From: Lignipirellula cremea
GTDB lineage: Bacteria; Planctomycetota; Planctomycetia; Pirellulales; Pirellulaceae
NCBI RefSeq assembly: GCF_007751035.1
Contig: NZ_CP036433.1
Location: 434,001 to 498,000, forward strand
Length of the DNA: 64,000 nucleotides
Direction: 5' to 3'
The position numbers and the translations under genes are program-made. Within the stretch, counting starts at the first letter, position 1; each line of letters begins with the position of its first letter. The notes beneath the pieces were generated by a model, which saw nothing but the letters and a program-made list of their open reading frames with translations, made no database searches and was not told the origin of the DNA. Of the stretch, positions 1 to 9,100 are shown one piece after another.

Positions 1-1747
1 CCAGCGAAGCCAGAATCGACACGATGTACGCCACTCCCAGCGGGGCGAACAGGCGGCCTTCCACACCCGACAGGGCGAACAGCGGCAAGAACACCAGGAT
101 CACCACGGCCGTGCCGAACACGATCGCGCTGCGGATCTCCTTGCTCGCTTCATACACGACTTCGAGCGGCGGTTTTGGCTTCTCCAGGGCGTTGTTCTCC
201 TTCAATCGCCGGAAGATATTCTCGACGTCGACAATCGCATCGTCGACCAGTTCCCCCATCGCGACGGCCAGGCCGCCCAGCGTCATCACGTTGATCGACA
301 GCTCCGTACCGGTGATGAATCCAATCAGCCGGAAGACGAGCGTGGTAATCACCAGCGACAACGGAATGGCGGTCAGCGTGATGAAGGTGGTGCGAAAGTT
401 CAGCAGGAACAGAAACAGAATAATGATCACCAGCACCGCCCCCATAACGAGCGCTTCCCCCACGTTGAAGATGCCGCGATCAATAAAGTTCTTCAGGCGA
501 AACAGCTCCGAGTTAATGAGGATGTCGGCCGGCAGTGAGGCTTCCGATTCCGCAAAGGCGGCGGCCACGTTGTCGGTCAGCACGCGCGTATCAACATGCG
601 GCTGTTTGACGACCGTAAACACCACGCCGGGCCGGCCGTTGATGGCGCCGTCCCCCCGTTTCAGCTGCGGGCCTTCCGTCACGTTCGCCACCTGGCCAAG
701 CAGGATCGTGCGGCGGTCGTTCACTTTCACCGGCGTTTTTCGCAGATCTTCCAGCACCACGCGGGAGTCGGGCCCCAGCCGGCCGAGGATGCGCACGGGT
801 CGTTCGGTCTCGCCCGTGATGGCGAAGCCGCCGCTGGTGTTGATATTGCTTTCCTGCAACGCCTGTTCGACGTTCTGCAGGGTCACGCCGTACTCCAGCA
901 AGGCGGTCGGATCGACGAGGATCTGGTACTGCTTCCGGTCGCCGCCCATTTGAAAGACTTCGGCCACGCCGGTCACCTTGAGGATCCGCGGCCGGATTAC
1001 CCAGTCGGAGATCGTCCGCAGGGACATCTGCCGCTGGCCCTCAGTAGGAAAGTAAATCTCCACCGGTTTGCCGGCAATGCTCAGCCGCGCCGTGCGGCCC
1101 GGTTGATCGGAAGCCGCCGCGCCGCCCCGTGGCTGCTCCACCCAGAGCAGATCGGCGTAGTCGATCTTCTCCCAGGTGTCGTGACGTCGTCGATCGCCCG
1201 GCTTCCAGATGGTCAGTTGCGGCGGGTCGTCGCCGGACGACGGGAGCAGTTCGGCCAGCAGGTCGGATTTCTCAAGCGGCGTGAGCTCGCCCCCGCCCGG
1301 TCCTTGCTGGCGATAGATGCCGGCGACCACGATCTGCCCCATGATCGACGACGGCGGCGTCATCTGCGGGTTAATCCCCGGCGGCAGGAACGACGCGATC
1401 GAAGACAGCCGCTCCTGCACCGTTTGTCGGGCCGCGCGGATCTCGGTATTCCAGTCGAACTCGATGTAAATCACATTCAGCCCAGCCGTCGTCTGGCTGC
1501 GTACGGCCGTGACGCCGCTGGCTCCCAGCAGGGCGATTTCGATCGGCTGGGTGACGAGCGTTTCGACTTCTTCGGTCGCCAGGCCCGGCGACTCGGTGAT
1601 GATAATCACCCGCGGCCGATCGAGGTCGGGAAAGACATCGATCGGCATGGTCGTCGCCAGGTAACTTCCATAAACGAGCATCGCCATGCTGATCACCAGG
1701 ACCAGCATACGATAGCGAAGCGAAAACCGGATCACGGCGTTCAGCAC
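1..1747 (-). CDS. CusA/CzcA-family heavy-metal RND efflux pump, partial
   Basis: Inner-membrane proton-driven pump of the heavy-metal efflux (HME) RND family, which expels metal cations with an adaptor and an outer-membrane channel. About 582 N-terminal residues are visible; the C-terminal half lies beyond position 1. A GTG start at 1747-1745 follows an AAGGAAAGGG ribosome-binding site. Seen: a first membrane helix near residues 8-30, porter-domain signatures FPDLDRPRV and SPGLATEEVE, and the TM4 motif GELVDDAIVDVEN near residue 500, where the acidic pair belongs to the proton relay. Only 15 bp separate it from the upstream CusB-like gene, so they are co-transcribed. Metal specificity cannot be read from this part; the His-rich neighbours make copper, silver or zinc plausible (inference). 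Confidence 0.93.
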   Translation of the reverse strand, partial: MLNAVIRFSLRYRMLVLVISMAMLVYGSYLATTMPIDVFPDLDRPRVIIITESPGLATEEVETLVTQPIEIALLGASGVTAVRSQTTAGLNVIYIEFDWNTEIRAARQTVQERLSSIASFLPPGINPQMTPPSSIMGQIVVAGIYRQQGPGGGELTPLEKSDLLAELLPSSGDDPPQLTIWKPGDRRRHDTWEKIDYADLLWVEQPRGGAAASDQPGRTARLSIAGKPVEIYFPTEGQRQMSLRTISDWVIRPRILKVTGVAEVFQMGGDRKQYQILVDPTALLEYGVTLQNVEQALQESNINTSGGFAITGETERPVRILGRLGPDSRVVLEDLRKTPVKVNDRRTILLGQVANVTEGPQLKRGDGAINGRPGVVFTVVKQPHVDTRVLTDNVAAAFAESEASLPADILINSELFRLKNFIDRGIFNVGEALVMGAVLVIIILFLFLLNFRTTFITLTAIPLSLVITTLVFRLIGFITGTELSINVMTLGGLAVAMGELVDDAIVDVENIFRRLKENNALEKPKPPLEVVYEASKEIRSAIVFGTAVVILVFLPLFALSGVEGRLFAPLGVAYIVSILASL

Positions 1748-1762
1748 TTGAAATCCCTTTCC

Positions 1763-3178
1763 TTAATGAGCGGCGTGAACCGTGCCGTCGGCGTGCACAT
1801 GGACATCGGCCCGCACCCCGCTGGCCGCTTGCGCTTTGAGCACGCGGTTCAGCGAGGCGGCCGATCCTTGCGCCAGATAGAACCCGGGCGCCGCCTGGCC
1901 GTCGCTGGCAAGCACCACGTGCGTGCGGTCTTCGTGCAGCACATGGACGGGGATGCGATTGAACAAGTCGCCGTTCTGGCGAAAGACATACGCCTCGGGC
2001 CCTTCCCGCACGACGGCGGCCGCCGGCAGCACCACGACGTTCTTCATCTGCTCCACCGGCACATGCAGCCGCACCCGTTGCCCGGGACGAAGGCGCCAGA
2101 CGACAAACATCTGCTCGCCCTGCTGGTAGGTGCGCGACTGGTTCGTCAGCGGCAGGAAGAAATCAAAGGTGCGGCTGGCGGGGTCGATCGTGTTGGACAG
2201 GTGGCGGATGTGGAACTCCTGCTGCAGCGGCGGCCAGCTGAGGCGATCGTCCTCGGCGAAGTCGACCTCGATCGGCCAGCCGTGCTGCGCCGCCTGTTCC
2301 AGCTGCGGCGCTTCCTGCTTGAAGGCGTGCCCTTCGATATACAGCAGCCGATGGTTCGACAGCACGGACAGCAACTGCCCTGCCTGGACCTGCTGGCCCA
2401 GTTCGACTTTGAGTTCCTGCACCTCGTACACACGACGGTCGTCGCCCGGGTCCTCGAGAAAGCCGACGGGCTGGATCGGTCGTTCCTCGGCCGTCGCGTC
2501 GATCGCCGGCGGGGCGACGACCTCGATGGTGGAGACGAACTTGCCTGCGGTGATCTGCTCGATCTGTTCCGGCGCCAGGCCGCGGGTGAGCAGGTCCTGG
2601 CGGTACGCCTGGATGAGGCCGTCCTGGCGGCGAATCCGCTGGTCGAGTTCGATCAGCCGGCTGCCGGCGATCGTGCCGTTTTTGGCCAGGCCGTCGATGC
2701 GATCCCGTTCTTCCTTGATCAGCTGGGTTTCCCGCGTCGCCTTGAACAGCTCGGATTGCGTGCTCTGCAGGTACTCGCTGAACAGCCGCAGCGTAAACAG
2801 GGCCTGCCCCGGCTCGACCGTGTCGCCGGCAAACGCATGCACCTGCGTCACCACGCCGACCGCCGGCGAAGTCACGCCGCGGTCGGACAGGCCGGGACGA
2901 TCCACGATCACGCCTGGGATCTGGATCGTCCGCCAGTAGTCCTGGGTTGTGACAGGTTTTGACACCAGATCCAGGTTCTTCCTTGCCTGGGGGCTGAGCT
3001 TCAGCACCTTGGGTTCGGTCACCGGAGCCGGCGGTTCGTTGCTGGCGGCCGTGGGGGTTTCCGTCTGCAGCCACGGCAGCCACTGCTCCCGGGTCGCCAA
3101 GGCCGTAACGCCCACGGCGATCAGAACGACCAGCAATCCCACGCCGCGTAGATAGCGGAAGGCCAGATCTCGACGCAT
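1763..3178 (-). CDS. CusB-like RND periplasmic adaptor (membrane fusion protein)
   Basis: Periplasmic adaptor linking the CusA-like pump to an outer-membrane channel. It has 471 residues: a membrane anchor at about 9-28, a first lipoyl-like strand region (VGVVTQVHAFAGDTVEPGQ), an alpha-hairpin at about 135-210, the second lipoyl half (VELGQQVQAGQLLSVL), then barrel and membrane-proximal domains. The C-terminus is unusually His-rich (HVHADGTVHAAH), which fits metal binding but is not proof. The ATG at 3178 is preceded by a strong AGGAGAGG site. It is the middle gene of a minus-strand operon between the His-rich exported protein and the pump. Family assignment is firm; the transported metal is inferred. 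Confidence 0.92.
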   Translation of the reverse strand: MRRDLAFRYLRGVGLLVVLIAVGVTALATREQWLPWLQTETPTAASNEPPAPVTEPKVLKLSPQARKNLDLVSKPVTTQDYWRTIQIPGVIVDRPGLSDRGVTSPAVGVVTQVHAFAGDTVEPGQALFTLRLFSEYLQSTQSELFKATRETQLIKEERDRIDGLAKNGTIAGSRLIELDQRIRRQDGLIQAYRQDLLTRGLAPEQIEQITAGKFVSTIEVVAPPAIDATAEERPIQPVGFLEDPGDDRRVYEVQELKVELGQQVQAGQLLSVLSNHRLLYIEGHAFKQEAPQLEQAAQHGWPIEVDFAEDDRLSWPPLQQEFHIRHLSNTIDPASRTFDFFLPLTNQSRTYQQGEQMFVVWRLRPGQRVRLHVPVEQMKNVVVLPAAAVVREGPEAYVFRQNGDLFNRIPVHVLHEDRTHVVLASDGQAAPGFYLAQGSAASLNRVLKAQAASGVRADVHVHADGTVHAAH

Positions 3179-3290
3179 TTTCCTCTCCTTGGAATCCGAA
3201 AGAAGGCCCGGTTTTGATCACCGTACGGCCAGCATCCTGCAGCTCGCCAAAGCGCGCAGCGACAGGCAGATTTCACGCAAACAGGGGTCG

Positions 3291-3328
3291 ATACCAGCGG
3301 CCTGATACCAGCGGCCTGATTCCAGCAG
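3291..3328. repeat. short tandem repeat, about 14-bp unit
   Basis: The unit GATACCAGCGGCCT occurs twice in tandem (3290-3303 and 3304-3317), followed by a diverged third copy starting GATTCCAGCAG. It lies in the 208-bp gap between the His-rich gene and the adaptor gene of the metal efflux operon. A slippage product is the simplest explanation; no function is evident. Confidence 0.6.
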
Positions 3329-3386
3329 GTGGATTCAAGAGCTGGACCCAGGCAGCATCCGCCTGGGAGTCGACCGTGAGCGGCGT

Positions 3387-3911
3387 TTACAGGCGCAGCG
3401 AGAGGGTGCGCAGATATAGAGGGAGCGTCGGTTGCCGGACCGCAGGCGGCCGGCCGCGAAACGATTCCGGGGCTCCGGACAGGCCGGCAGAATGCAGCGT
3501 CCACAACAAGGCCAGGCCGACCACCTCGTCGGAGGGCGTCAGGGACGATTCGCTCGACCGATGCAGCAAGGCCTGTTCGCCGTCGCAATACACGGCGGTG
3601 GAATCATGGTCGCTGCCAGGAACGCTGGCTGCCGGGAAAGACGTCTCCTTCGCACAGGCAGTCGTTGGCGACGATGGGTGCGAGACTTTGACGCGACTCT
3701 TGTGGCGGTGGGTATGACCCGCCGCATGTTTCCCGTGCCGATGACCTGCCGGATGGCTGTGGGCCGCACTCCCGCCGACATGGAAATGCGGACGGGCGCC
3801 GTGATCAGGCGACGACGGGGCGCTGCTCCCGGCATGCGCATTCGCCAGACCCTGGCCCTGGTTGGCCAGCAGCAGGAGAATCAGCAGCAAGGAAAAAGCG
3901 GGACGGTTCAT
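3387..3911 (-). CDS. His-rich exported protein of a metal efflux operon
   Basis: A 174-residue protein with a signal peptide (residues 1-25, LLLILLLLANQGQGLANA) followed by a stretch at about 26-80 holding some 13 histidines in HxH and GHxH patterns, such as HFHVGG, GHRHGKH and GHTHRHK. I recognise no named family. The signal peptide and His density suggest a periplasmic metal-binding or metal-buffering protein. Its place directly upstream of CusB- and CusA-like genes on the same strand supports a role in metal handling. Single Cys residues occur near 86 and 109, with no CxxC. The longest reading frame start is used; it begins MNRPAFSLLL, a typical export signal. The function is inference. 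Confidence 0.75.
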   Translation of the reverse strand: MNRPAFSLLLILLLLANQGQGLANAHAGSSAPSSPDHGARPHFHVGGSAAHSHPAGHRHGKHAAGHTHRHKSRVKVSHPSSPTTACAKETSFPAASVPGSDHDSTAVYCDGEQALLHRSSESSLTPSDEVVGLALLWTLHSAGLSGAPESFRGRPPAVRQPTLPLYLRTLSLRL

Positions 3912-4048
3912 GGCGTCGCAAGGGCGTCCAGGGAGAAGCTGGCAACCGAAAATTCCCGGTCGCTATTCCTGCATGATACCCGGTCCGACCGATCAGGCAA
4001 TGCACGAACCACATCCCGTCGCCCCTTTCTACGGCAGGCAAGTCTTCC

Positions 4049-4126
4049 GTGGCTGAACTCGCCAGAGTTTGGATGCAGGTTCGATCGCCGAGAATGCTCC
4101 GACCAAAGTCTGGCTGCTTCGGCTAC
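4049..4126. repeat. 78-bp dispersed hairpin element, copy A
   Basis: Two 25-bp near-complementary arms (4049-4073, beginning GTGGCTGAACTCGCC, and 4102-4126, ending CTTCGGCTAC) flank a 28-bp centre. The same architecture with identical total length recurs at 41334-41411 and 58303-58380. This copy supplies the TAG stop codon (4125-4123) of the FG-GAP gene and would place a strong hairpin at the end of its transcript. Confidence 0.8.
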
Positions 4127-6093
4127 CTGCGGGGATTGCGGAGATAGTAGAAGCGGCCGTCTTCGGCGCCGACGAGTAGATCGGGAATGGCGTCCCCGTT
4201 GAAATCGACGACGGTCGGGCTGGTGGTGTGCCCGGAGATTTTCCGCTCGCTCAGGGGGCCTTTGTCCTCGAAGAACCACTTTCCCTCGGCCTGCCGGGTT
4301 TGTCGCCAGAAGGCGGCGCTCTCGCTGTTGACAAGCAGGTCGATCGCGCCGTCGCCGTCCCAGTCGGTCAGGCAGATCTTGCGGCGTCCGCTTTTGCCGG
4401 CCTGCTGGGAATTGAGCTGCAGCGGCTGGCCCTGGGCATTGTAGAAGATCCGCCGGGGCGGAAGCAGTACGCTCTGTCCCGCTTGTTCGGCCCGCGGGAA
4501 GAGCGTGAGGAAGCCTTCGTGGTCGAGCATCACCAGGTCAAGCAGCCCGTCGGCTTTGGCGTCGGCTTTGGCGTCGAGATCGATGGCGACCGGCGTGGTT
4601 CGCCACTGGGTGAGTAGCTCCTTCCCGTGTGGTCGGAGCCAGCCGTACGCGAGCGTCGGTTGCGGGCCGTTCCATTCCACTTCGATCGGCGCGGCGGCCG
4701 CCAGTCGCGGCGCCTCGCGGGGGCCCAGGTTGCGATACCAGACGACCTTGCCCAGGATCGAGTTCACCAGCAGGTCGGGCAGACCATCGCCGTCCCAGTC
4801 GCCGGCGGTCAGGGTGGTGTAGCCCCACTTCGCTTCGGCCGGTCCCTGGATGCTGCCGTTCTCGCCGGCCTGGATGCGGATCGTCTGGCCGCCGGCCTGG
4901 AGTCGCTGGGGGGCGTTCCAGCGGGGCTGCTCGACGCCGGGGCCGGACAGGTTTTCGAAGAAGCCGATGTAGCCGGCCGTGTTCCCGCTGAGCAGATCCA
5001 GGTCGCCGTCGCCGTCCCAGTCGACCGCGCAAGGCGTCGACAGGGCGCCAAACTTCAGGTGCTCCGCCTCCTGCTGGAAGTACCGCGGGGTGAGAAACAC
5101 GGGGACGCCTTCGGGCGAGAGCTTGCCGGTATGCTCAACGAACGCCACGCGGCCGTCCTCGTCGCCGACGATCAGATCCAGGTCGCCGTCCCGATCCCAG
5201 TCAAAGGCGGTCGGCGTGATCATCTGCAGGTCCATCGTCAGCGGCTGCTTGTCGGCGGCTTGCAATCGCTGGCCGGTTGCATAGGCGGGATGCTCCCGGT
5301 CGCCGCGGTTCTCAAAGTAGGTGAAGCCGTCGAGGAACTCGCCGCACAGCAGGTCCAGATCGCCGTCGCCGTCGAAATCGCCAAAGCTGGGAGACGGCCA
5401 GCCGTACACCTCCAGCCGCTTGTCGCCGCAGTGCAACAACACCGGATCGTCGTAACGGGGCTGCGCGTTGTCGCCCCGGTTCCGGGCCAGATAAACCAGG
5501 CCGCGCAAGGGGCCGTTTTGCCAGTTCCCTTTCGCATCGTACGCATTGTCCCAGCCGTAGTCGGTCCAGTCGCCGACGCCGATGATCAGATCCTGCCGGC
5601 CGTCGCCGTCGTAGTCGACCAGGCGCCACATGTTGGCCCGCGTCTTGCGGGGATGGACGTTCACCTTGAGCGGCAGGTCTTGCGGAGCCTCCAGCCCCGA
5701 CTGCAGGAAGTTCGGATAGATCTTCCCGGGAGTCAGGACGACCGGTCGCCCTTCGACATAGCTGACCTGCACGTTCTGCAGACCGCGGCTGATGCGGCGG
5801 CCTGGCTCGAAAACGGGCAGCGGATTCCGGGCTGTATCGCCCGACGCGTTCTCAAAAAAGTAAACGCCGTTGGAAGGCTTGTCGGGGCAGTTGACCACCA
5901 GATCCAAGTCGCCGTCGCCATCGAAGTCCATCGGCAACGGCCAGGCCCAGAGCCCCACGCCCAGATCGACCGTCAGTCCCGGGTGATGATACGCCAGCGG
6001 CTCCAGCTGCGCGGAGGCCAGTCCCGGCAGGCAGAGAATCGCCAGCAGGCTCGCCAGCCCGACTCGCCATGCGGGTAACCAGGGGATGTTCAT
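4123..6093 (-). CDS. secreted FG-GAP/VCBS repeat protein
   Basis: A 656-residue exported protein with a signal peptide (about 1-28, LASLLAILCLPGLASA). The rest is a run of FG-GAP/VCBS repeats, each with an Asp-rich calcium-type loop: DFDGDGDLDLV, DYDGDGRQDLI, DFDGDGDLDLL, DWDRDGDLDLI, DWDGDGDLDLL, DWDGDGLPDLL, DWDGDGAIDLL and a final DFNGDAIPDLL. Such repeats fold as an integrin-like beta-propeller and usually mediate adhesion or carbohydrate contact at the cell surface in planctomycetes. No catalytic domain or PEP-CTERM-like anchor is visible. The stop codon falls inside the adjacent 78-bp hairpin element. It is a single-gene unit, separated by 51 bp from the methyltransferase end of the next gene; the specific ligand is unknown. 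Confidence 0.9.
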   Translation of the reverse strand: MNIPWLPAWRVGLASLLAILCLPGLASAQLEPLAYHHPGLTVDLGVGLWAWPLPMDFDGDGDLDLVVNCPDKPSNGVYFFENASGDTARNPLPVFEPGRRISRGLQNVQVSYVEGRPVVLTPGKIYPNFLQSGLEAPQDLPLKVNVHPRKTRANMWRLVDYDGDGRQDLIIGVGDWTDYGWDNAYDAKGNWQNGPLRGLVYLARNRGDNAQPRYDDPVLLHCGDKRLEVYGWPSPSFGDFDGDGDLDLLCGEFLDGFTYFENRGDREHPAYATGQRLQAADKQPLTMDLQMITPTAFDWDRDGDLDLIVGDEDGRVAFVEHTGKLSPEGVPVFLTPRYFQQEAEHLKFGALSTPCAVDWDGDGDLDLLSGNTAGYIGFFENLSGPGVEQPRWNAPQRLQAGGQTIRIQAGENGSIQGPAEAKWGYTTLTAGDWDGDGLPDLLVNSILGKVVWYRNLGPREAPRLAAAAPIEVEWNGPQPTLAYGWLRPHGKELLTQWRTTPVAIDLDAKADAKADGLLDLVMLDHEGFLTLFPRAEQAGQSVLLPPRRIFYNAQGQPLQLNSQQAGKSGRRKICLTDWDGDGAIDLLVNSESAAFWRQTRQAEGKWFFEDKGPLSERKISGHTTSPTVVDFNGDAIPDLLVGAEDGRFYYLRNPRR

Positions 6094-6144
6094 GGGCAGA
6101 CGCTTTCCGGAAGGAGGATTCTTCGTCGATCACATCACCATGCG

Positions 6145-9100
6145 TTACGGGGCGGGGTCGCTGACGCGCTGGATCGTGCAAAACCACGCGTGCGGTCCGC
6201 CGGGGGAGAACATCGCCTGCGTGTCTTCGCGGACGACGAAGTGCGTCGGCGTCAGTGACAGGATATGCCAGCCTTCGGCGAAGACTGCTTCGAGTTCCGC
6301 CTGGGTGATTCGCCGCGGTCCGACGCCGGCGGGCTCCCGGTCGCTGAAACATTCCAGGAACAGCTTTCCTTGCGGCTCCAGGACGTTCGCCAGGGCCGAA
6401 ACATACTGCTGGCGGTCGGCGTCGGACAGGCCGTGAAACAGGCCGCTGTCGAGGACGTTGTCGAACGTGCGATCCAGCTGGTCGATCCGCCGGGCGTCGT
6501 GCTGCACAAACTCCGCCGGGATTCCGCGCTCAGCCGCTTTCCGCCGGGCGACCTGCAGCGGGCCTTCCAGAAAGTCGACGCCGACGACCTGCTGTCCCCG
6601 GGCGGCGAAGAACAGGGCATTCTCGCCCGTGCCGCAGCCCACATCGAGGACGGAGCCGGTAATGGCGTCGGCCGCTGCGACAAAGGCTGGCTGCGGTTTG
6701 CCAATATCCCATGGCGGGTGGCCGCGGTACGCCTGCTCGAAGTGCTCGGAGCTGGTCGAATGGTCGGCCCGCGGTCCTTTCACGGGCGCGACGTCCGCCG
6801 GCGCAAGATCGGCCGGCGATTCCTGCGGCGGCTGCTTGCCGGCGGGGATGTCGGTCGGCGGAACGGGAGCCGGCGGGCTGGCCGGTTTCTCGCCGGAGGG
6901 ACCGGCAAAACGTCGCAGCACGACATAAAAGACAGGCGTCAAAAACAGTCCAAAAAGAGTCACCCCCAGCATGCCGGCGAACACGGCCGTGCCCAGCACG
7001 CGCCGCATTTCAAAGCCGGCCCCGGTGGCGATCAACAACGGGATCACGCCCAGGATGAACGAAAAAGCGGTCATCAAAATGGGTCGCAGGCGCAAGCGGC
7101 AGGCGTCTACGGCCGCCTGGAAGCGGTCTTTCCCGGCGTCTTCTTCGGCCTTGGCGAACTCGACAATGAGAATGGCGTTCTTGCATGCCAGGCCGACCAG
7201 CACAATGAAACCGATCTGCGTGAGAATGTTGTTATCCATGCCGCGGAACCAGACGCCCAGGATGGCGAACAGCAGACATAACGGGACGATCATAATAATG
7301 GCCAGCGGCAGCAGCCAGCTTTCGTACTGGGCGGCCAGCGTGAGAAACACAAACAGCACGGCCAGCGGAAACAGGAACACAATCGTGTTGCCGGCCTGGC
7401 GTTCCTGGAAGGCGATCTCCGTCCATTCGTAACCAAAGCCCGGCGGCAGGTTCTGCTCCGCCAGACGCTCCATGGCCAGCAGCGACTGGCCCGTACTGAA
7501 ACCGGGGAGCGTGTTGCCGTTGATATCGGCGGCCGGATAAAGGTTGTAACGCACCAGCCGATCTGGCCCAGCCTTGCGTTCCAGTTCCACAAGCGAACCC
7601 AGAGAAACGGTCGCGCCCCGGGCGCTGCGGGTCCGCAACCGCAGGATGTCGCTGGCTTCATCGCGGAACTCGGGTTCCGCCTGGGCTGTCACGCGGTAGG
7701 TGCGGCCCAGCAGGTTGAAGTCGTTGACATAGACCGACCCCAGATAAACCTGGAGCGCCTCAAATACATTGTCGACGGGCACGTCCAGCATCTGGGCTTT
7801 GGTGCGGTCGACGTCGGCGTAGATTTGCGGCACGCTGGTGCGAAAGTTGGTAAACACCTGGGTCAGGCCGGTCTGCTGGTTGGCGTCGTCAACCATCTGG
7901 TCGGTCACGGCGCTGAGCGCATCGACTCCGGCTCCGGAGCGATCCTGGATATACATTTTGTAACCGCCGCCGCGGCCGATCCCGCGCACCGGTGGCGGCG
8001 TCAGAATGAAAATCTGGGCGTCGTTAATCGAGGCCACCGCCTGCTTCATGTCGGCGACAATGTTGTCGACCCCGCGATCGCGGGCGGCCCGTTCTTTGGC
8101 GTCTTCCAGCGGCAGGAAAATCACGGCCGCGTTAGAGCTGATTGCAAAGGTCGATCCCGACAGACCGGTGATGCCGACCGCATGGCTCACGCCGTCGAGC
8201 TTGCCGCCGATTTCCGCCACCCGTTTGGTCACGTCGTCGGTCCGGGCCAGACTGGCTCCGTCGGGCAGGCGGATGCTGACAATCATATAGCCCTGATCCT
8301 GCTGGGGGATAAAGCCCATCGGGACCAGGCCAAAACTGTACCAGGTCGCCGCCAGCAGGCCGGCGTACAGCAGCAGGGAGAGCGCCGACACCCGCACCAG
8401 CCGGGCGATGATCCCGGCGTAAACGTTGCTGGTAAAGTCAAAGAACCGGTTGAAGCCACGGAAGAACCAGCCGAACAAAAAGTCAATCGACTTGCCAAAG
8501 GCGTTCTTCGGCGCGTCTTTCGGTTTGAGCAACAACGCGCACAGGGCCGGACTCAACGTGAGCGACACAAAGGTGGAGATGGCCGTGGCAATGGCGATCG
8601 TCAGGGCGAACTGCTGATAGAACTGCCCGCTGATACTGGGAATGAACACGGTCGGGACAAACACGGCAATCAGCACCAGCGTGGTGGCGATCAGCGCTGA
8701 GCCTACCTCGTCCATTGCCTTGTGGGTCGCTGCGCGCGGGGACAGTCCCTCGGCGATCAGCCGCTCCACGTTCTCCACCACCACGATCGCGTCATCGACC
8801 ACAATGCCGATCGCCAGCACCAGGCCGAACAGCGACAGCGTGTTGAGCGTAACGCCCAGCGCCTGCATGGCGGCGAACGAGCCGATGAGAGAAATCGGAA
8901 TGGCGATCACGGGAATAATGGTGGGGCGCCAGCCGTGCAGAAACAGGAACACTGTCAGCACCACCAACGCCGTGGTGATGTAGAGCGTCGCCGAGACTTC
9001 CTCGATCGACTCTTCCACAAAGTCGGTCGGGTTATAGGCGATGGCGTAGCCGATGCCTTCGGGAAAGTTTTCGCTCATCGACGCCATGGTCTGCTTGACT

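Noticed and set aside
596-2962. A 788-codon plus-strand frame across the metal efflux genes
   Set aside because: It lies opposite two recognisable RND genes and has the His/Arg/Gln-rich composition of a shadow frame.
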